A stretch of 64,000 nt of DNA, from positions 1,364,001 to 1,428,000 of the forward strand of contig JAGMWG010000004.1 of assembly GCA_020744225.1 (NCBI GenBank), written 5' to 3'. Within the stretch, counting starts at the first letter, position 1, and every line of letters begins with the position of its first letter. Positions 14,522 to 25,763 of the stretch are shown here, one piece after another. Made by a program: the position numbers and the translations under genes. The notes below the pieces were generated by a model. The model was not told the DNA's origin, searched no databases, and saw only the letters and a program-made list of their open reading frames with translations. The DNA is from Paraphoma chrysanthemicola (Eukaryota > Ascomycota > Dothideomycetes > Pleosporales > Phaeosphaeriaceae).

Positions 14522-15750
14522 GCCTTCTTCACCATCCACTACTACCACATACCCTCTTTCAGCTTTCATGTATCTTCTTTACCAATCTGCTACTTCACCG
14601 GCGCACTGGGCAAGGAACGTTACATACCCCCGATACACCCTGAGATTTCTGCCGCATTGTTCGACATGTCTTATGTTTTGACGATTTGCATGGCATTTCT
14701 GGCACGTCACGCACATACACGTACACACAAAGGCACCTGTACATGCCAACTTATTCTCTTCATTTTCGTGTTTTTACATACCCCATCTCCTTCACTTAAC
14801 CTTAATCTTGTATCATACTGTAGGTGGAATGTGACGGCAGACTGTACGGAGACCGTGTAAAGGCATTTGATGAAGGACGACATGCACGATTTGGGTGTGC
14901 ATGCATCGGTGCCTGGACGATGATGATTTTAAGCATTTGGAGGAGCGGAGCGCTTTTTCAATTCATCTTCTTCAACTTGTTTTTGTTCATTAGATTGGCT
15001 AGGTCTCCGTGGAAAGTGCTCTGAAGACGGAGCTCGTAGCTGCACAAAATGGACTTGAATTTCTTCCTGGCACGTCACTGCTTCAATTCCCCACCACTAA
15101 TGTCAACACCAACATGCCCTCGTCCTTTCTCATGCTATTTTAGGGGATGTGAAATTAGAGGTTCTTGGGTGACATGCCCGGTGCGGCGCGGTGCGGTTGT
15201 GCATATGACGCTAGAGGGGGGTCAACCACAGATGTACCCAGCGTAGACTTGGCAGCAAACTTTACAAGTCCGGCTGACATGATAAGAGGTTCAACCTCAG
15301 GCGTGGACGTCGTGCAGTCGTATAGGGCAGCATGGAGCGAGAATAAGCCGTCTTGAAATGGTCTTCGGAGAGCATTCCTTCAGGTTGATACTGCTGTGCC
15401 TCAATGTACCAGAGTTTGAAAAGGCTTGCTCTCAGACATCTCTCCATGTGAGACGACAGGCATGTCATTGGGCAATCACGCACGTCGGCAGAGCGATGGA
15501 CATGATTCAAGCGGACCTCAACCAGAGCGCCGAGTGAATGGCAGCAACCATTCGATCAAGACGGCGGCCGAACAGCGACAGGCACCTGCAGGGGAGACAA
15601 CGGCAAATGGGACACGGAGTGCATTGTTCGCTAGCGGTGAAAGCGGTGAAATGTTGGGCCAATGGCCGCAGGCGCGTGTGGCGGCGGGGCCCTTGAGATG
15701 GCGGGGCAGTAAGATGGATTGAAAAAGTCGACGCGCCCTCGACGTTTGCT
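14522..15750. other. Intergenic: kinesin 3' end and SAHH promoter
   Basis: I see no gene. The first part probably carries the kinesin 3' UTR and the last part the adenosylhomocysteinase promoter. The short frames on both strands are unsupported. Confidence 0.6.
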
Positions 15751-15820
15751 TCCTCACTCTCGCTCTTTCCCCTCCCCACCTCCATACCAATCATCCATTC
15801 CCATCCGATTCCCCGCAACC
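15751..15820 (+). promoter_or_regulatory. Pyrimidine-rich leader before SAHH
   Basis: About 70 bases just upstream of the ATG are strongly C/T-rich. Such tracts are common in core promoters and leaders of highly expressed fungal genes, which fits the C-ending codon preference of the gene that follows. The transcription start is not known. Confidence 0.5.
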
Positions 15821-17229
15821 ATGTCTGCCCCCGCCAACAAGTTCAAGGTCGCCGACATCAGTCTTGCGGCCTTCGGTCGCCGCGAGATTGAGCTCGCCGA
15901 GAACGAGATGCCCGGTCTTATGGCCACACGGGAAAAGTACGCCGCAGACCAGCCGCTCAAGGGCGCCCGTATTGCCGGCTGCCTCCACATGAGTATGTGT
16001 CCTGTCCTGTCCTGCTCGTAATATGGCGGTGCAATGCTTACCCCGCCACAGCCATCCAGACGGCCGTCCTCATCGAGACGCTCAAGTCGCTCGGTGCTGA
16101 GCTTACATGGACCTCGTGCAACATCTTCTCCACACAGGACCACGCTGCGGCTGCCATTGCTGCCGCCGGCGTCCCCGTCTTCGCCTGGAAGGGCGAGACC
16201 GAGGAGGAGTATGAGTGGTGCCTCGAGCAGCAGCTCACTGCCTTCAAGGACGGCAAGAGCCTCAACTTGATCCTCGACGACGGCGGTGACCTAACTGCCC
16301 TCGTCCACAAGAAGTACCCCGAGATGCTCAAGGACTGCTTCGGCGTCTCCGAGGAGACCACCACCGGTGTGCACCACCTCTACCGCATGCTCAAGGGCAA
16401 GGGTCTCCTTGTCCCCGCCATCAACGTCAACGACTCCGTCACCAAGTCCAAGTTCGACAACCTGTACGGCTGCCGCGAGTCGCTCGTCGACGGTATCAAG
16501 CGTGCCACTGATGTCATGATTGCCGGCAAGGTCGCTGTCGTCGCTGGTTTCGGTGATGTCGGCAAGGGCTGCGCCCAGGCCCTCCACAGCATGGGCGCCC
16601 GCGTCATTGTCACCGAGATCGATCCCATCAACGCTCTCCAGGCTGCCGTTTCCGGCTTCCAGGTCACCACCATGGAGAAGGCTGCTTCCCAAGGCCAGAT
16701 CTTCGTTACCACCACTGGTTGCCGTGACATCCTGACTGGCACCCACTTCGAGGCTATGCCCAACGACGCCATTGTCTGCAACATCGGTCACTTCGACATC
16801 GAAATCGACGTTGCCTGGCTCAAGAAGAACTCCAAGTCTGTCTCCAACATCAAGCCCCAGGTCGACCGCTACCTGATGCCCAGTGGACGTCACATCATCC
16901 TCCTCGCCGAGGGCCGTCTCGTCAACTTGGGATGCGCCACCGGCCACTCCTCCTTCGTCATGTCCTGCTCTTTCACCAACCAGGTCCTTGCCCAGATTAT
17001 GCTGTACAAGGCCTCCGATGAGGAGTTCGGCAACAAGTACATCGAGTTTGGCAAGACTGGTAAGCTCGATGTCGGTGTCTACGTTCTCCCCAAGATCCTC
17101 GATGAGCAGGTTGCTCTTCTACATCTCGACCACGTCAACGCTGAGCTGTCCAAGCTCAGCGAGGTCCAGGCCGAGTATCTTGGCCTTCCTGTTGAGGGTC
17201 CTTTCAAGAGCGATATCTACCGTTACTAG
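15821..17229 (+). CDS. SAH1: Adenosylhomocysteinase (SAHH)
   Basis: Exons are 15821-15992 and 16052-17229, giving 449 residues, the usual length of the fungal enzyme. It reversibly splits S-adenosylhomocysteine into adenosine and homocysteine, and so relieves product inhibition of methyltransferases. The protein is near-identical in pattern to known SAHH. The substrate region has TWTSCNIFSTQDHAAAA. A Rossmann NAD site, GFGDVGKG, lies near residue 225. ETTTGVHHLYRM and KPQVDRY are also present. The C-terminus reads FKSDIYRY where the family usually has a DHYRY ending, so one His is replaced while the Lys and Tyr that contact NAD of the neighbouring subunit are kept. Codon use is strongly biased to C in third positions, which suggests high expression. 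It is cytosolic and tetrameric in the family. Confidence 0.98.
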
Positions 17230-19145
17230 ATTTTCTTTATTTGCATAGGCGCGGGACGTTTCAACACGACGTTATGAACTGGGATGATACCCTTCGAAAA
17301 AGTTCTTGTCTTCAACGGCATAGCATCGAGTCTGGGACTCAATGGGGTTTTGGTTCAAAAGGCGTTGTCTGCACATCATCTTCTTGACCCTTCAACCATG
17401 GTCGAGAATATAGATGATACCCTAATGTAAGATTGCAAATAGAGAGATGTCTGCGTCTCCACGCGCAGAGACATACAGTCCGGCCCAACTCAAGACGGGC
17501 TGAAGAATCGACAATTACGGCGAGCGAGGCTCGTGTCGACGCAACAACATATTCCATGACGCAGCTGTGACTACGTGATGCACATGACTCAAACTAAATA
17601 TGACACTCAATGCAAGATCATAATGCAGTACGAGGATGCAGTCTTCATTGACAGCTGCAGTTTCATGCAGAGACATATCGTCCGGAACCAGATCTTCGTT
17701 CTGGATGCATACGCATGAGCGGGATGCTGGTCTCAACTTTTCTGACATTGACGTATGCAGGTAGTCAGACGAAAGCAGTCTCCACAAGCAGGCCTACTGC
17801 ACGCTCCGCCGAACCCAACGGTGCCTACATATGTCGAGTCGACCGGCGTCTCACGTATCTACTTTAGCTGCTCACTCGACGCATCCTCGTTACTTCCGAT
17901 GCAAGCCCCACAGATAGTTCCCGTCGGACATATGTATGAGCATCGGCCCGCCATGCGTATGCATCGGGCGCTGTTGCGTCTTGTCCTTACAGCAGACGCA
18001 GCATCCCACGCTTCCTGTCATCGCAGCATCACAACGACGTTGCTCAGCAGACGGTAACGATACACGTTGTCTCAAACGGCTTCTCCTTGCTGGACGTTTG
18101 CTGGGAAATCAGCCTCATAGCTGCAAAGGTACCCGAAGGACGATCTCCTGTAGCACCGATGTTCCGCGTACCGGCGAGTTGCAGTTGATGCCCCGTCATC
18201 TTTTTCATGCTTAGTCTGGATGAAGTCGTGAATAGTCAAGTCTCTCCCACATAGCCAACGCACATTCAACAAGCTCCGACTCAGAAGCTCAAGAATAAAC
18301 ATCACGGCCTCCCTCCAACCTCCGAGTCCCCGTCTTTCCTCGCATACCCCGTATCTTTCACGTTGCACAACACCCACAGAGTAGTATTGGACCCACCTTA
18401 CACGGCCTCACGCCACACTGGAACCCCAATAGCTTATGCAGGTACAATAACGTTTCAGAGTGCTACATCCTGGCCAGTTGGCCACGCATGTCGTGACCCA
18501 AGCACCAGGAGCTGGGATGAGCAGCAAGGACAAGGGTACAGCTCAACAGGGCCACAACAGGGCTTGGGTGTGGGGATGGATATGGCGCCACGCGAGGAGG
18601 TAGAGTATGCGTGCGTATGCCGGGGAAAGCGGAAGGGGACCGCGAGCAACGAGGAGAGACATGTGAGGTGGCTGTGTGAGGGTCGGGACCAGATTTTGTG
18701 AGTGGAGACGACGAGAATAGGAAGTGTGGACCATGTAAGTAAGGGAAAGGGGAGGCTGAGTCGGGAGAGGGAGTAGACTGCTGGTGCCAGAAGATCGAAG
18801 TGGCGTCATGACATGTTCCCAAAGAGCAAAGAATATTACAATTTACTACGTGCCCTAGATGCTGCTGCTGCTATACAAAGCATATGTACTACCGTTGCGC
18901 GACTTCGACTCGGTTAGGAACCCGCCCGTGACCCCGTCTCCAAGGAAAACAAACTAACAAGGAACTGAAAATTGGGGTGAACCTATGCCAACGCACGCTA
19001 TGGATAACTGACATCTACATTGGTAGCAATGTAGGGAGGTATCAAGAACACAGTAGAACACAATAAGCCCCAACGGAGTCATCCGCTGGTGCCTTTTTAC
19101 GCGAAGTGGTACTGATGGAGAACAAACGAGATACTTGCAGCAGGC
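17230..19145. other. 1.9 kb convergent intergenic region
   Basis: This lies between the 3' ends of SAHH (+) and the Whi2-like gene (-). Frames such as 18463-18822 (minus) are Ser/Pro-rich and match nothing recognised. I see no supportable gene, though the length is generous for two 3' UTRs. Confidence 0.5.
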
Positions 19146-20796
19146 TTAACGAAGACCGATGACGCTCTGTAGTTGGAGTCAGTGATGTGCATGCAGATCA
19201 ACTTGGGACGAGACTTACCATCTCCAGCGTCCATACCCTCCTTATCCACACCTTGAGCTTGCCTTCGACACCTCTGACATTGTCGAGCTCGACGCCCTCC
19301 CACCAGCAGCGGCGGGCGGGTTTCCTCCAGAAGAGAAGGAGCTTCTGCGCCATCCCAACGGCATTACTGTTGGCAAGATCATTGCCTTTGATGTCGGTCC
19401 TAAGGCGGGCGAGTGCGATACTGCAGATGACTGCCTTGTTAGGTTCGCCAGCACGATGTCCCCATCGATCGTCATGGTTGAAGCCGCTAGCAACTTCAGT
19501 CAGTATAGGTACTAGAAATAGTGAGATTATCAATTACCCTGCAGTCAACATCTCAATGAGGTGCTGCTCCGTGGTCCCTGGTTCTTCGCTCTTCCGAAGA
19601 CCGGAGAAGATGCCGTCCTGCCTCAAAAGAGCTTCTCCTGCAGCACGCTTGACATCGATCATTTCTGGCTGTGTAATATCGCGGTGCGGCGGAATTGCGT
19701 AGAAGTCGAGGTCTTCCCGTAGAACAATTATGCCTGCGCGGTCTTGGAGCATGTCTCTAGCTGAGCCATGCATGGGCTCAATGGGGACCGCTTCAGCTGG
19801 ATGGTCGGGCGCAGCCGTGGGCGACGGAGGCGATGCAGGAATCGTCTGGGCTACATTGCGGAAGAACTCCAGCATGTATTGCAGGGAATTTGGATCATAC
19901 TGTGAGGGGTAGAGGTTGTCAGATAAATATAATGCGGGATTGGAGAGGTGGTAGAGGACTTTGGCCATGGCGCCAGTGGGGATTGGGGCAGGGGAGTTGG
20001 GATTACCGACGTCGACTGGGTAGACATCTCCATCGTGATAGGAGTTCATGTGGCCATCGGGGAGGAGCCCATTGGGAAAGAGTGAAAGGAGAACGAACTC
20101 CGGGAGAGTCAGAAGCTCGTCCCTGGAGAGTGTGAATCGCGTTCCTCTAAGCTGCGTCAGTTTCGGAGCCATTATTCTTCCATGCGACTGCAACGCACCT
20201 CAGCTCCAATGTAATGTTCTCGTCTGAGCCACCTCCCAGGGTGTTCAATGGTGGTCCGGCACTCGACTGTGACACCTGAGTAATGATACTCGCGGGGCCG
20301 CCTGCAGATGCCATGACGTATGTGAACGACTCGAGCGGGCTATCTCCTTCACTGTAGGGCGGCGGCGGTTCTCCGTCGTCGAGGTCCTTGCTGCGCGAAC
20401 CGTCCTTGGTGTCGCGCGGTAGAGCCGCTTTGGTCTCAGCGACGACGGTGGCAGTGGCCGAGGACGAGGACTCGGTGAATGGCGGCGCGGGGGCGAACGC
20501 GGGCGGCGACTCTTCTCGGGCGTCGCTGGGCTTGCTGCGCTGCTCCTGGGTCGCTCGCGACGGGAAGTAGAGGGAGGAGAAGGGCGGTGGGTACGGTGAT
20601 TCGCTGGCGGCACTCAGAGCTGCGTCGATGCTGGCGGGCGCGGTGACTGTGTGCGGCGAGTGCAGGCTGTCGCTTTCGCTGGAATTCGGCAAAGGAGTGA
20701 CTACGGACAAGCCGTCTGTTCTCTGCGTGCGCGACAAGGTGACGGTGGTGGTGTATTGGACGGGAGCAGCTCGCGGGCCTGGAAGGGGCAAGGGCG
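19146..20796 (-). CDS. Whi2-like BTB/POZ protein, 5' end unresolved
   Basis: Exons in transcription order are (<)20796-20199, 20146-20011, 19899-19538, 19486-19219 and 19166-19146. The BTB-like core, RGTRFTLSRDELLTLPEF onward through a YDPNSLQYMLEFFR block, is typical of fungal Whi2 homologues. So is the ending SVIGLR, which sits on a 21-nt last exon. Whi2 of yeast works with Psr phosphatases in the general stress response and in TORC1 control by amino acids. That role is transferred by homology. The N-terminal 200 codons are Ser/Pro-rich and include PPPPY, a possible WW-domain ligand. No ATG opens this exon. A likely acceptor, TTGTTAG, lies at about 20797-20803, so a first coding exon is missing. 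The alternative start is ATG 20314, giving 300 residues. Confidence 0.85.
19900..20010 (-). other. Stop-free 111-nt intron in the Whi2-like gene
   Basis: The donor is GTCGGT, the acceptor CTCACAG, and a CTGAC branch site lies about 20 nt before the acceptor. Its length is a multiple of three with no in-frame stop, so retention would insert 37 residues into the BTB fold between VD and YDP. Removal restores the family pattern. Confidence 0.65.
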
Positions 20797-21324
20797 CTAA
20801 CAAGCCGCGGTCAGATTACTGCGGGCGCGTGCAAGTCAACGGCCGGCAACGCGCATTGGAGACGGCGGTAGACAGGGGCAAGACGGGGCTGTTGTTTGCT
20901 GCGTGCTGCGTGCTGTGTGTGTCTTCAGCGTGCGAGCTCGACACATGAAGTCAGGGCATCGAGGCTCGCCTTGGCCAGTTTGGTCTAGCGCGGCTTCCCA
21001 GCTCCGCGAAAGGGAAGGTCCAGGCCTGCTCATCACAACAACAACAACAACGACATCAACGCACGTTGAACAGTCAGTGGAGCGTATTTTAACATTGCTG
21101 GTGGAACTCCTGTGGTCGACACAAACGCTTTGCTAGACGTCAGATCCGGGGCATTGGCTGAGAGGCTAGCGCAGGCCATCACATCATGCTGTTTTGCGAA
21201 GAGACGAACAGGTCGGGGCAGCTGCTCACTATCGGACTGAGCTATCTTAGGCTTCGCGACAGGCTAGCTACGATAATATCACTCGTGCAGGAACGAGGTA
21301 CCAGATCGTGAGATCGGCGCTGGC
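20797..21324. other. Promoter region of the Whi2-like gene
   Basis: This 0.53 kb stretch separates two tandem minus-strand genes. It holds a 16-nt ACA/CAA repeat at 21035-21050 and probably the missing first coding exon of the Whi2-like gene. I could not choose that exon with confidence. Confidence 0.5.
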
Positions 21325-23694
21325 CTACTTGGCGTGGTTCTGCTTGACCACGCCAGCCTCGTTTGCTTGCGCCGTTATCCTCCTCTTGTAATCCTTGACT
21401 GTCCCATCAAAGTGCTCAATTGTACCATTGTCACACACCCACAAGCTAGTGCACACATTTTGCAACATGGTCACATCGTGACTGACCATGAGAACACCGC
21501 CCTGGAACTTGTTGAGCGCATCAGATAATGCATCCATGGCCTCGATGTCCAAGTGATTAGACGGCTCGTCCAGTACCAATATGTGTGGGTTCTGCAAAGC
21601 CAGGCACGCGAATGCCACACGCGATTTCTGGCCTCCGGAAAGCAGCCCCATCTTTTGTAGGCCAGTCATGCCAGTAATACCAAACGCACCTAGATGGCGG
21701 CGGTACTCTTCGTCTGCCTTGCCATGATAATTCTTCGACATGAAGCCGACTGCGCTGTCATTCAAGTCTAGAGCATCGACGTGATGTTGTGCGAAGAAAC
21801 CCACTCGCAGTCTAGGATTCTGTGAGATCAAGCCGGTCGTAGGATCGAGCGCACCAATGAGAAGCTTCAGAGCTGTTGTTTTACCAGCTCCGTTGGGCCC
21901 GACAATACCAATACGGGAATCGAGCTGCACGTCCAGATCCACATTCTTGAGGAGAATGTTGTCCTTGGTGTATCCGAATGTCACGCCAGCCATTTGAATA
22001 ATTGGCGGCGACATCTTTTCCACCTCTGGGAATTTGAACTGCACAGTGTACTCCGCTTCTGGAGGTGTAAGAACCGGCATGCGTTCCAGTTTCTTGATCC
22101 TTGACTGCGCCTCGGACGACTTTGCCGCGTTGTATCTGAATTTGTCGATGAAGGCTTGCAGATGCGCTCGCTCGCCCATCTGCTTCTCGTACTCGCGCGC
22201 GGCAGTCTTCCGACGCTCTTCCTTAGTGGCATAGAAGGAGTCGAAATTGCCACCCTTGTAGTAGTCCAGCCGCTCGGAGTGTTGGTGGATAATGTCTGTA
22301 GCAACCTCGTTCAAGAAAGCTCTGTCGTGAGACACGACGAGCACGGTGCTGGGGTAGTCCTGGAGGTAATTTGCTAAGAAAGTGATGGACGGCACGTCCA
22401 ACATGTTGGAAGGTTCGTCGAGAAGTAAGAGGTCCGGCTCGCAGAACAGTGCTCGAGCGAGCGCTAATCTCATTCTCCAACCACCAGAAAAGGTCTTTGT
22501 GGCGAACTGTTGTCGCTCGGTTGAAAAGCCCAAACCGGCCAAGATACTCGCGGCACGAGACTCTGCTTTGTCAGACTCCATCTCCGCAAGTTTAGAATGC
22601 ACATCGCTCAGAGTTGTGTCAAGACCTTCACGTTGCGTGTCCAGCCGTGCAGCATCAGCAGAAGTATCCGCCATGGTTGCACGCTCAGCTTCAATTGCAG
22701 CCAGCTCTTTCGTGATTTTCTGGAGATGGTTAGACTAATAGTTAAGCATACGTGAACTATACTTACGTCTTGCTCCTTGAGAAGGTGTTTCCGCCATACA
22801 TCGGCATCCAGAACAGCTTGCAGAGCCGGTGTGTCGTCACCCGTAATCTATGCAGTTGTCAATTCATGGTCAAAGCGTAAGGCGACTGATGAGACTTGCC
22901 TCTTGCTCGACATGGAGAATGGAGATGTGAGTGGGAATATTGACTTCACGGCGACTGAGTGCTCGCAGCAGTGTGGATTTACCAATACCGTTCTGTCCTA
23001 CCAAACCATATCGCCGACCGTAGGCCAGCGTCAGCGAGCTGTCAGTCAATATGCGAAGACCAGGCATAGAGATGTCGAAGCTATCAATCTTGATGTCTTT
23101 GCTCTTGGAGGCAGCATCAGAGCCCAGCTGCAAGGGATTAACTTGCATGTAGAATTCTTCATAGCTTTGCAGCTCGTCGGGCTCATTGAGAAGTCTTGAT
23201 GCTTCGTACTCGACGTTCTTGAACTCTTTGCGGTCCTGTTTGGCGCGCAGCTTGCGCTCGGCCTTCTCAAGCTTCTTCCTGTCGACCCTAGATTCTACTT
23301 TGCGAGTGTTTGCAGACTCGAGGTCTACTGCGCCACCAGCGAGACCCAGCGTGGTGGAAATGTTCCTCGCAGATCCAACATGGATGGCTTGGTCTAGCTT
23401 TTTCGCCGACGGTGCCACCTGGCGCCGTTCGCTATCAGCGCCATTTGCAGCATTGAGACGCGTAATGAACTTGTCAACGAGATTCTGTATGCTCGCCTCG
23501 TTCTGAGCGGACAGATCTCCAGAGGCAGACAAGAGCAGCGCGCTCACCGCCGCGGCAGCTTCCTCAAGTGGCGATGGAGCATTCGCATCCACGTCCGACG
23601 AGAAGGAGTTGGCTGCATGCGTCAGGTATCCCACGGAATATTCGGACAGCACCGGGTCAATATTGGGGATCTGAGTTCTGATTTCAGCTTCCAT
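21325..23694 (-). CDS. GCN20: ABCF ATPase, GCN20 type
   Basis: Exons in transcription order are 23694-22900, 22847-22767 and 22719-21325, giving 756 residues against 752 for yeast Gcn20. It has two ABC cassettes and no membrane segments. Cassette 1 has GQNGIGKST, signature FSGGWRMRLA and LLLDEPSNMLD. Cassette 2 has GPNGAGKTT, LLSGGQKSRVAFA and LVLDEPSNHLD. The N-terminal 200 residues and the charged ERKLRAKQDRKEF segment fit the region that binds Gcn1. Gcn20 with Gcn1 activates the eIF2-alpha kinase Gcn2 on ribosomes during amino-acid starvation. That role is inferred by homology. Intron 1 (22899-22848) begins with GCAAGT, a GC-AG intron. Other ABCF members such as Arb1 are less likely because of the long N-terminus. 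Confidence 0.94.
22848..22899 (-). other. GC-AG intron
   Basis: The 52-nt intron starts GCAAGT after a GAG codon and ends CATAG. The next exon continues in phase 0 with ITGDDTPALQAVLDADVW, as expected for GCN20. No GT donor nearby keeps both the frame and the conserved residues. Confidence 0.85.
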
Positions 23695-25763
23695 GGCTGC
23701 TGTCTGGGGTGAGATGCGAGGATGATGCCTTGTTCTACGGTGCGTTGGTCTCAGATCTCAGCGGTGGCGCTGGCGAGATCGGCGCAAGCGTGGGAACACG
23801 TGTGTCAAGGCCGTCTAGTAGAGGCCACCAGTATTGTGGCGGGTAGATTGGCGTTTCTGCTTGCGTGTTACGGCAGAGGTCGTCGTCTAGTAATTTGGCG
23901 ATTGTGGAGTGGCGGTCTTTTCTGGAAGGCGCGCGGGAACCAATGAGGAAGGCCGGCGTCTCGACGACAACCGCGCACAATAGCTCGCGTCGGGCTCCTC
24001 ACATGAGAGGCTGACCTGCACAACGCGCCTGGCGGGGATTGCATGCTGCGATGTGCGTCCAGGATTTCCCGGCTGCGCGCATCGCTGCCGCTTCCTGTGT
24101 CGCCGGTGAGCACGACTCCGCACACGGCAGCCTCGCTCACCATCACGGACTCACGGAGTGCTGACCCATCCACCACGCAAGCCCAATACTGGGCAAATTT
24201 GACGTGCGCCAAAAGCCAGTTCCCGAGAGAAACAAGCACAACAGCCGCCTCTCAGACGTGACGCCGCGCTCTACCCATGATTCTGTCAGCCTCAAGAGCC
24301 GGACCTACGGCCGTCTTGGCTACGGCACACACATGTGACATGGCGACGTTCCTTTGTCTTCAGAACCACGGAAGCCTACATTGCTATCACGTCGCATGCT
24401 CGGAGACTTGGCCCAAGCACAGAATTTGCTGGCATGGATATCCGCTTCCGACCTATCTCCCACCCTTGTTCCCGCTCCTTCCCAGCTTCTCCGCTTGGGG
24501 CTGACGTGCTCTACGTCTCCGTGGTCAGGGATCTTGACGAGGAGACGCTTTCCTAATCCTGCAATTGGTGAGCAGACGTGCCGGACGATAGACGAACCCT
24601 CAAGGCCCCATGCATTCGCGAGCCTGCCGTCCTCGAGAACACTCTGCGCTGGTGGCCCTGTGCTTCTCGTGCTGTCTCGAGATGATTGCAGCCGTCGAGG
24701 CTCTTGTGTACCGGCGAGCTGGCTAGAGGTTCCGTGGCTGAACGAGCTAAGGCACGCTTTAGGCGTGCTTCGCGATGAGCGACATAAACCGGTTGATATT
24801 CACGCAATGCAAGCCGCGATCAGCAAACATCTCCACTTGCTTGCAGGGAACAAGCGAGCAGTTCAGAGGGGAGCGTGCGAATCACGGCGCGCTATTACCA
24901 GCGCCGGGATGCTATCATGGTAGACTATTTTGGGTAGCGTGCAGTGCACGCCTCTGGCTGGCGTCCCTGATTGTTGTTGATGGTTACTCGGCGCTATCTC
25001 TAACACAAGCACGCCAGCGTGGTGGTACCGAATGCTGCAAGTGGCTCCGTACAGTCACGGTTGATCGGAGGAGCACGCAGGAACCGTGACGGGCATCTCT
25101 ACGGCGGCGAGGTGGATCGTGGAGCCTGCGGGCAGCGTGGAGCTATGCCGATGCAGAGTGAGGCATGCGGTCTGTGTCGACTCCGTGTTGTGTTTCGACA
25201 TGGCGCTATCAGCCCAATTCATCGGCGACATCTCGCTAATCCTAAGCGGGCACTGCTACTGGGTAGCCCTGTACGTAGATCCCAGAAGCAACAAGCACTG
25301 GATTTCTTCAGTTCGTCGGCCGCTCCTTCAGTGAAGCTCCACCTCTCTGCCTCAGCCCGTTCCGGCTGCCCTAGCCGTCCATTGTCGCCTTGCTTGGTGA
25401 TGCTAGAGAGTCTGGTTGAGCCCCTCCATTCCACCCCGTCTCTCCGTCGCGCAGCTTCGAATTGTGGTTCACCGGCACCTTACAGGGCATGATGCTCAAC
25501 GCGTCGTCACGAGCGTTTCGACGAGCGAGCTCTCCCCGGCGGCTTGGTATCTAACGAGAATGAAAACTTGTCCCAGTGTTAGTATTATCCGTCTCCCCAG
25601 AGAGTGCGCCCTAGGAGCATCAGAGCAGCCCTTGCTTTGTTTTGATATGTCTCGCAACCTCTGCTCTGTCGCCGAGAGCGGCGGTGACTTGCCTGTCTCA
25701 CCTCGAAATACTTCCCATGCTAGTCGTATTGAGTGCCATGACTGACGCATTTCTGTCACACAG
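23695..25763. other. 2.1 kb divergent intergenic region
   Basis: This lies between the 5' ends of the GCN20 gene (-) and the disordered protein (+). It must hold both promoters and the unresolved first exon of the latter. A frame at 24354-24923 (+) has no ATG at its head and matches nothing I know. Confidence 0.55.

Noticed and set aside
16291..16947. 218-codon minus-strand frame
   Set aside because: It is antisense to the SAHH gene, an artefact of its strong codon bias.
24354..24923. 189-codon plus-strand frame between GCN20 and the disordered protein
   Set aside because: It begins without ATG and shows no conserved motif.
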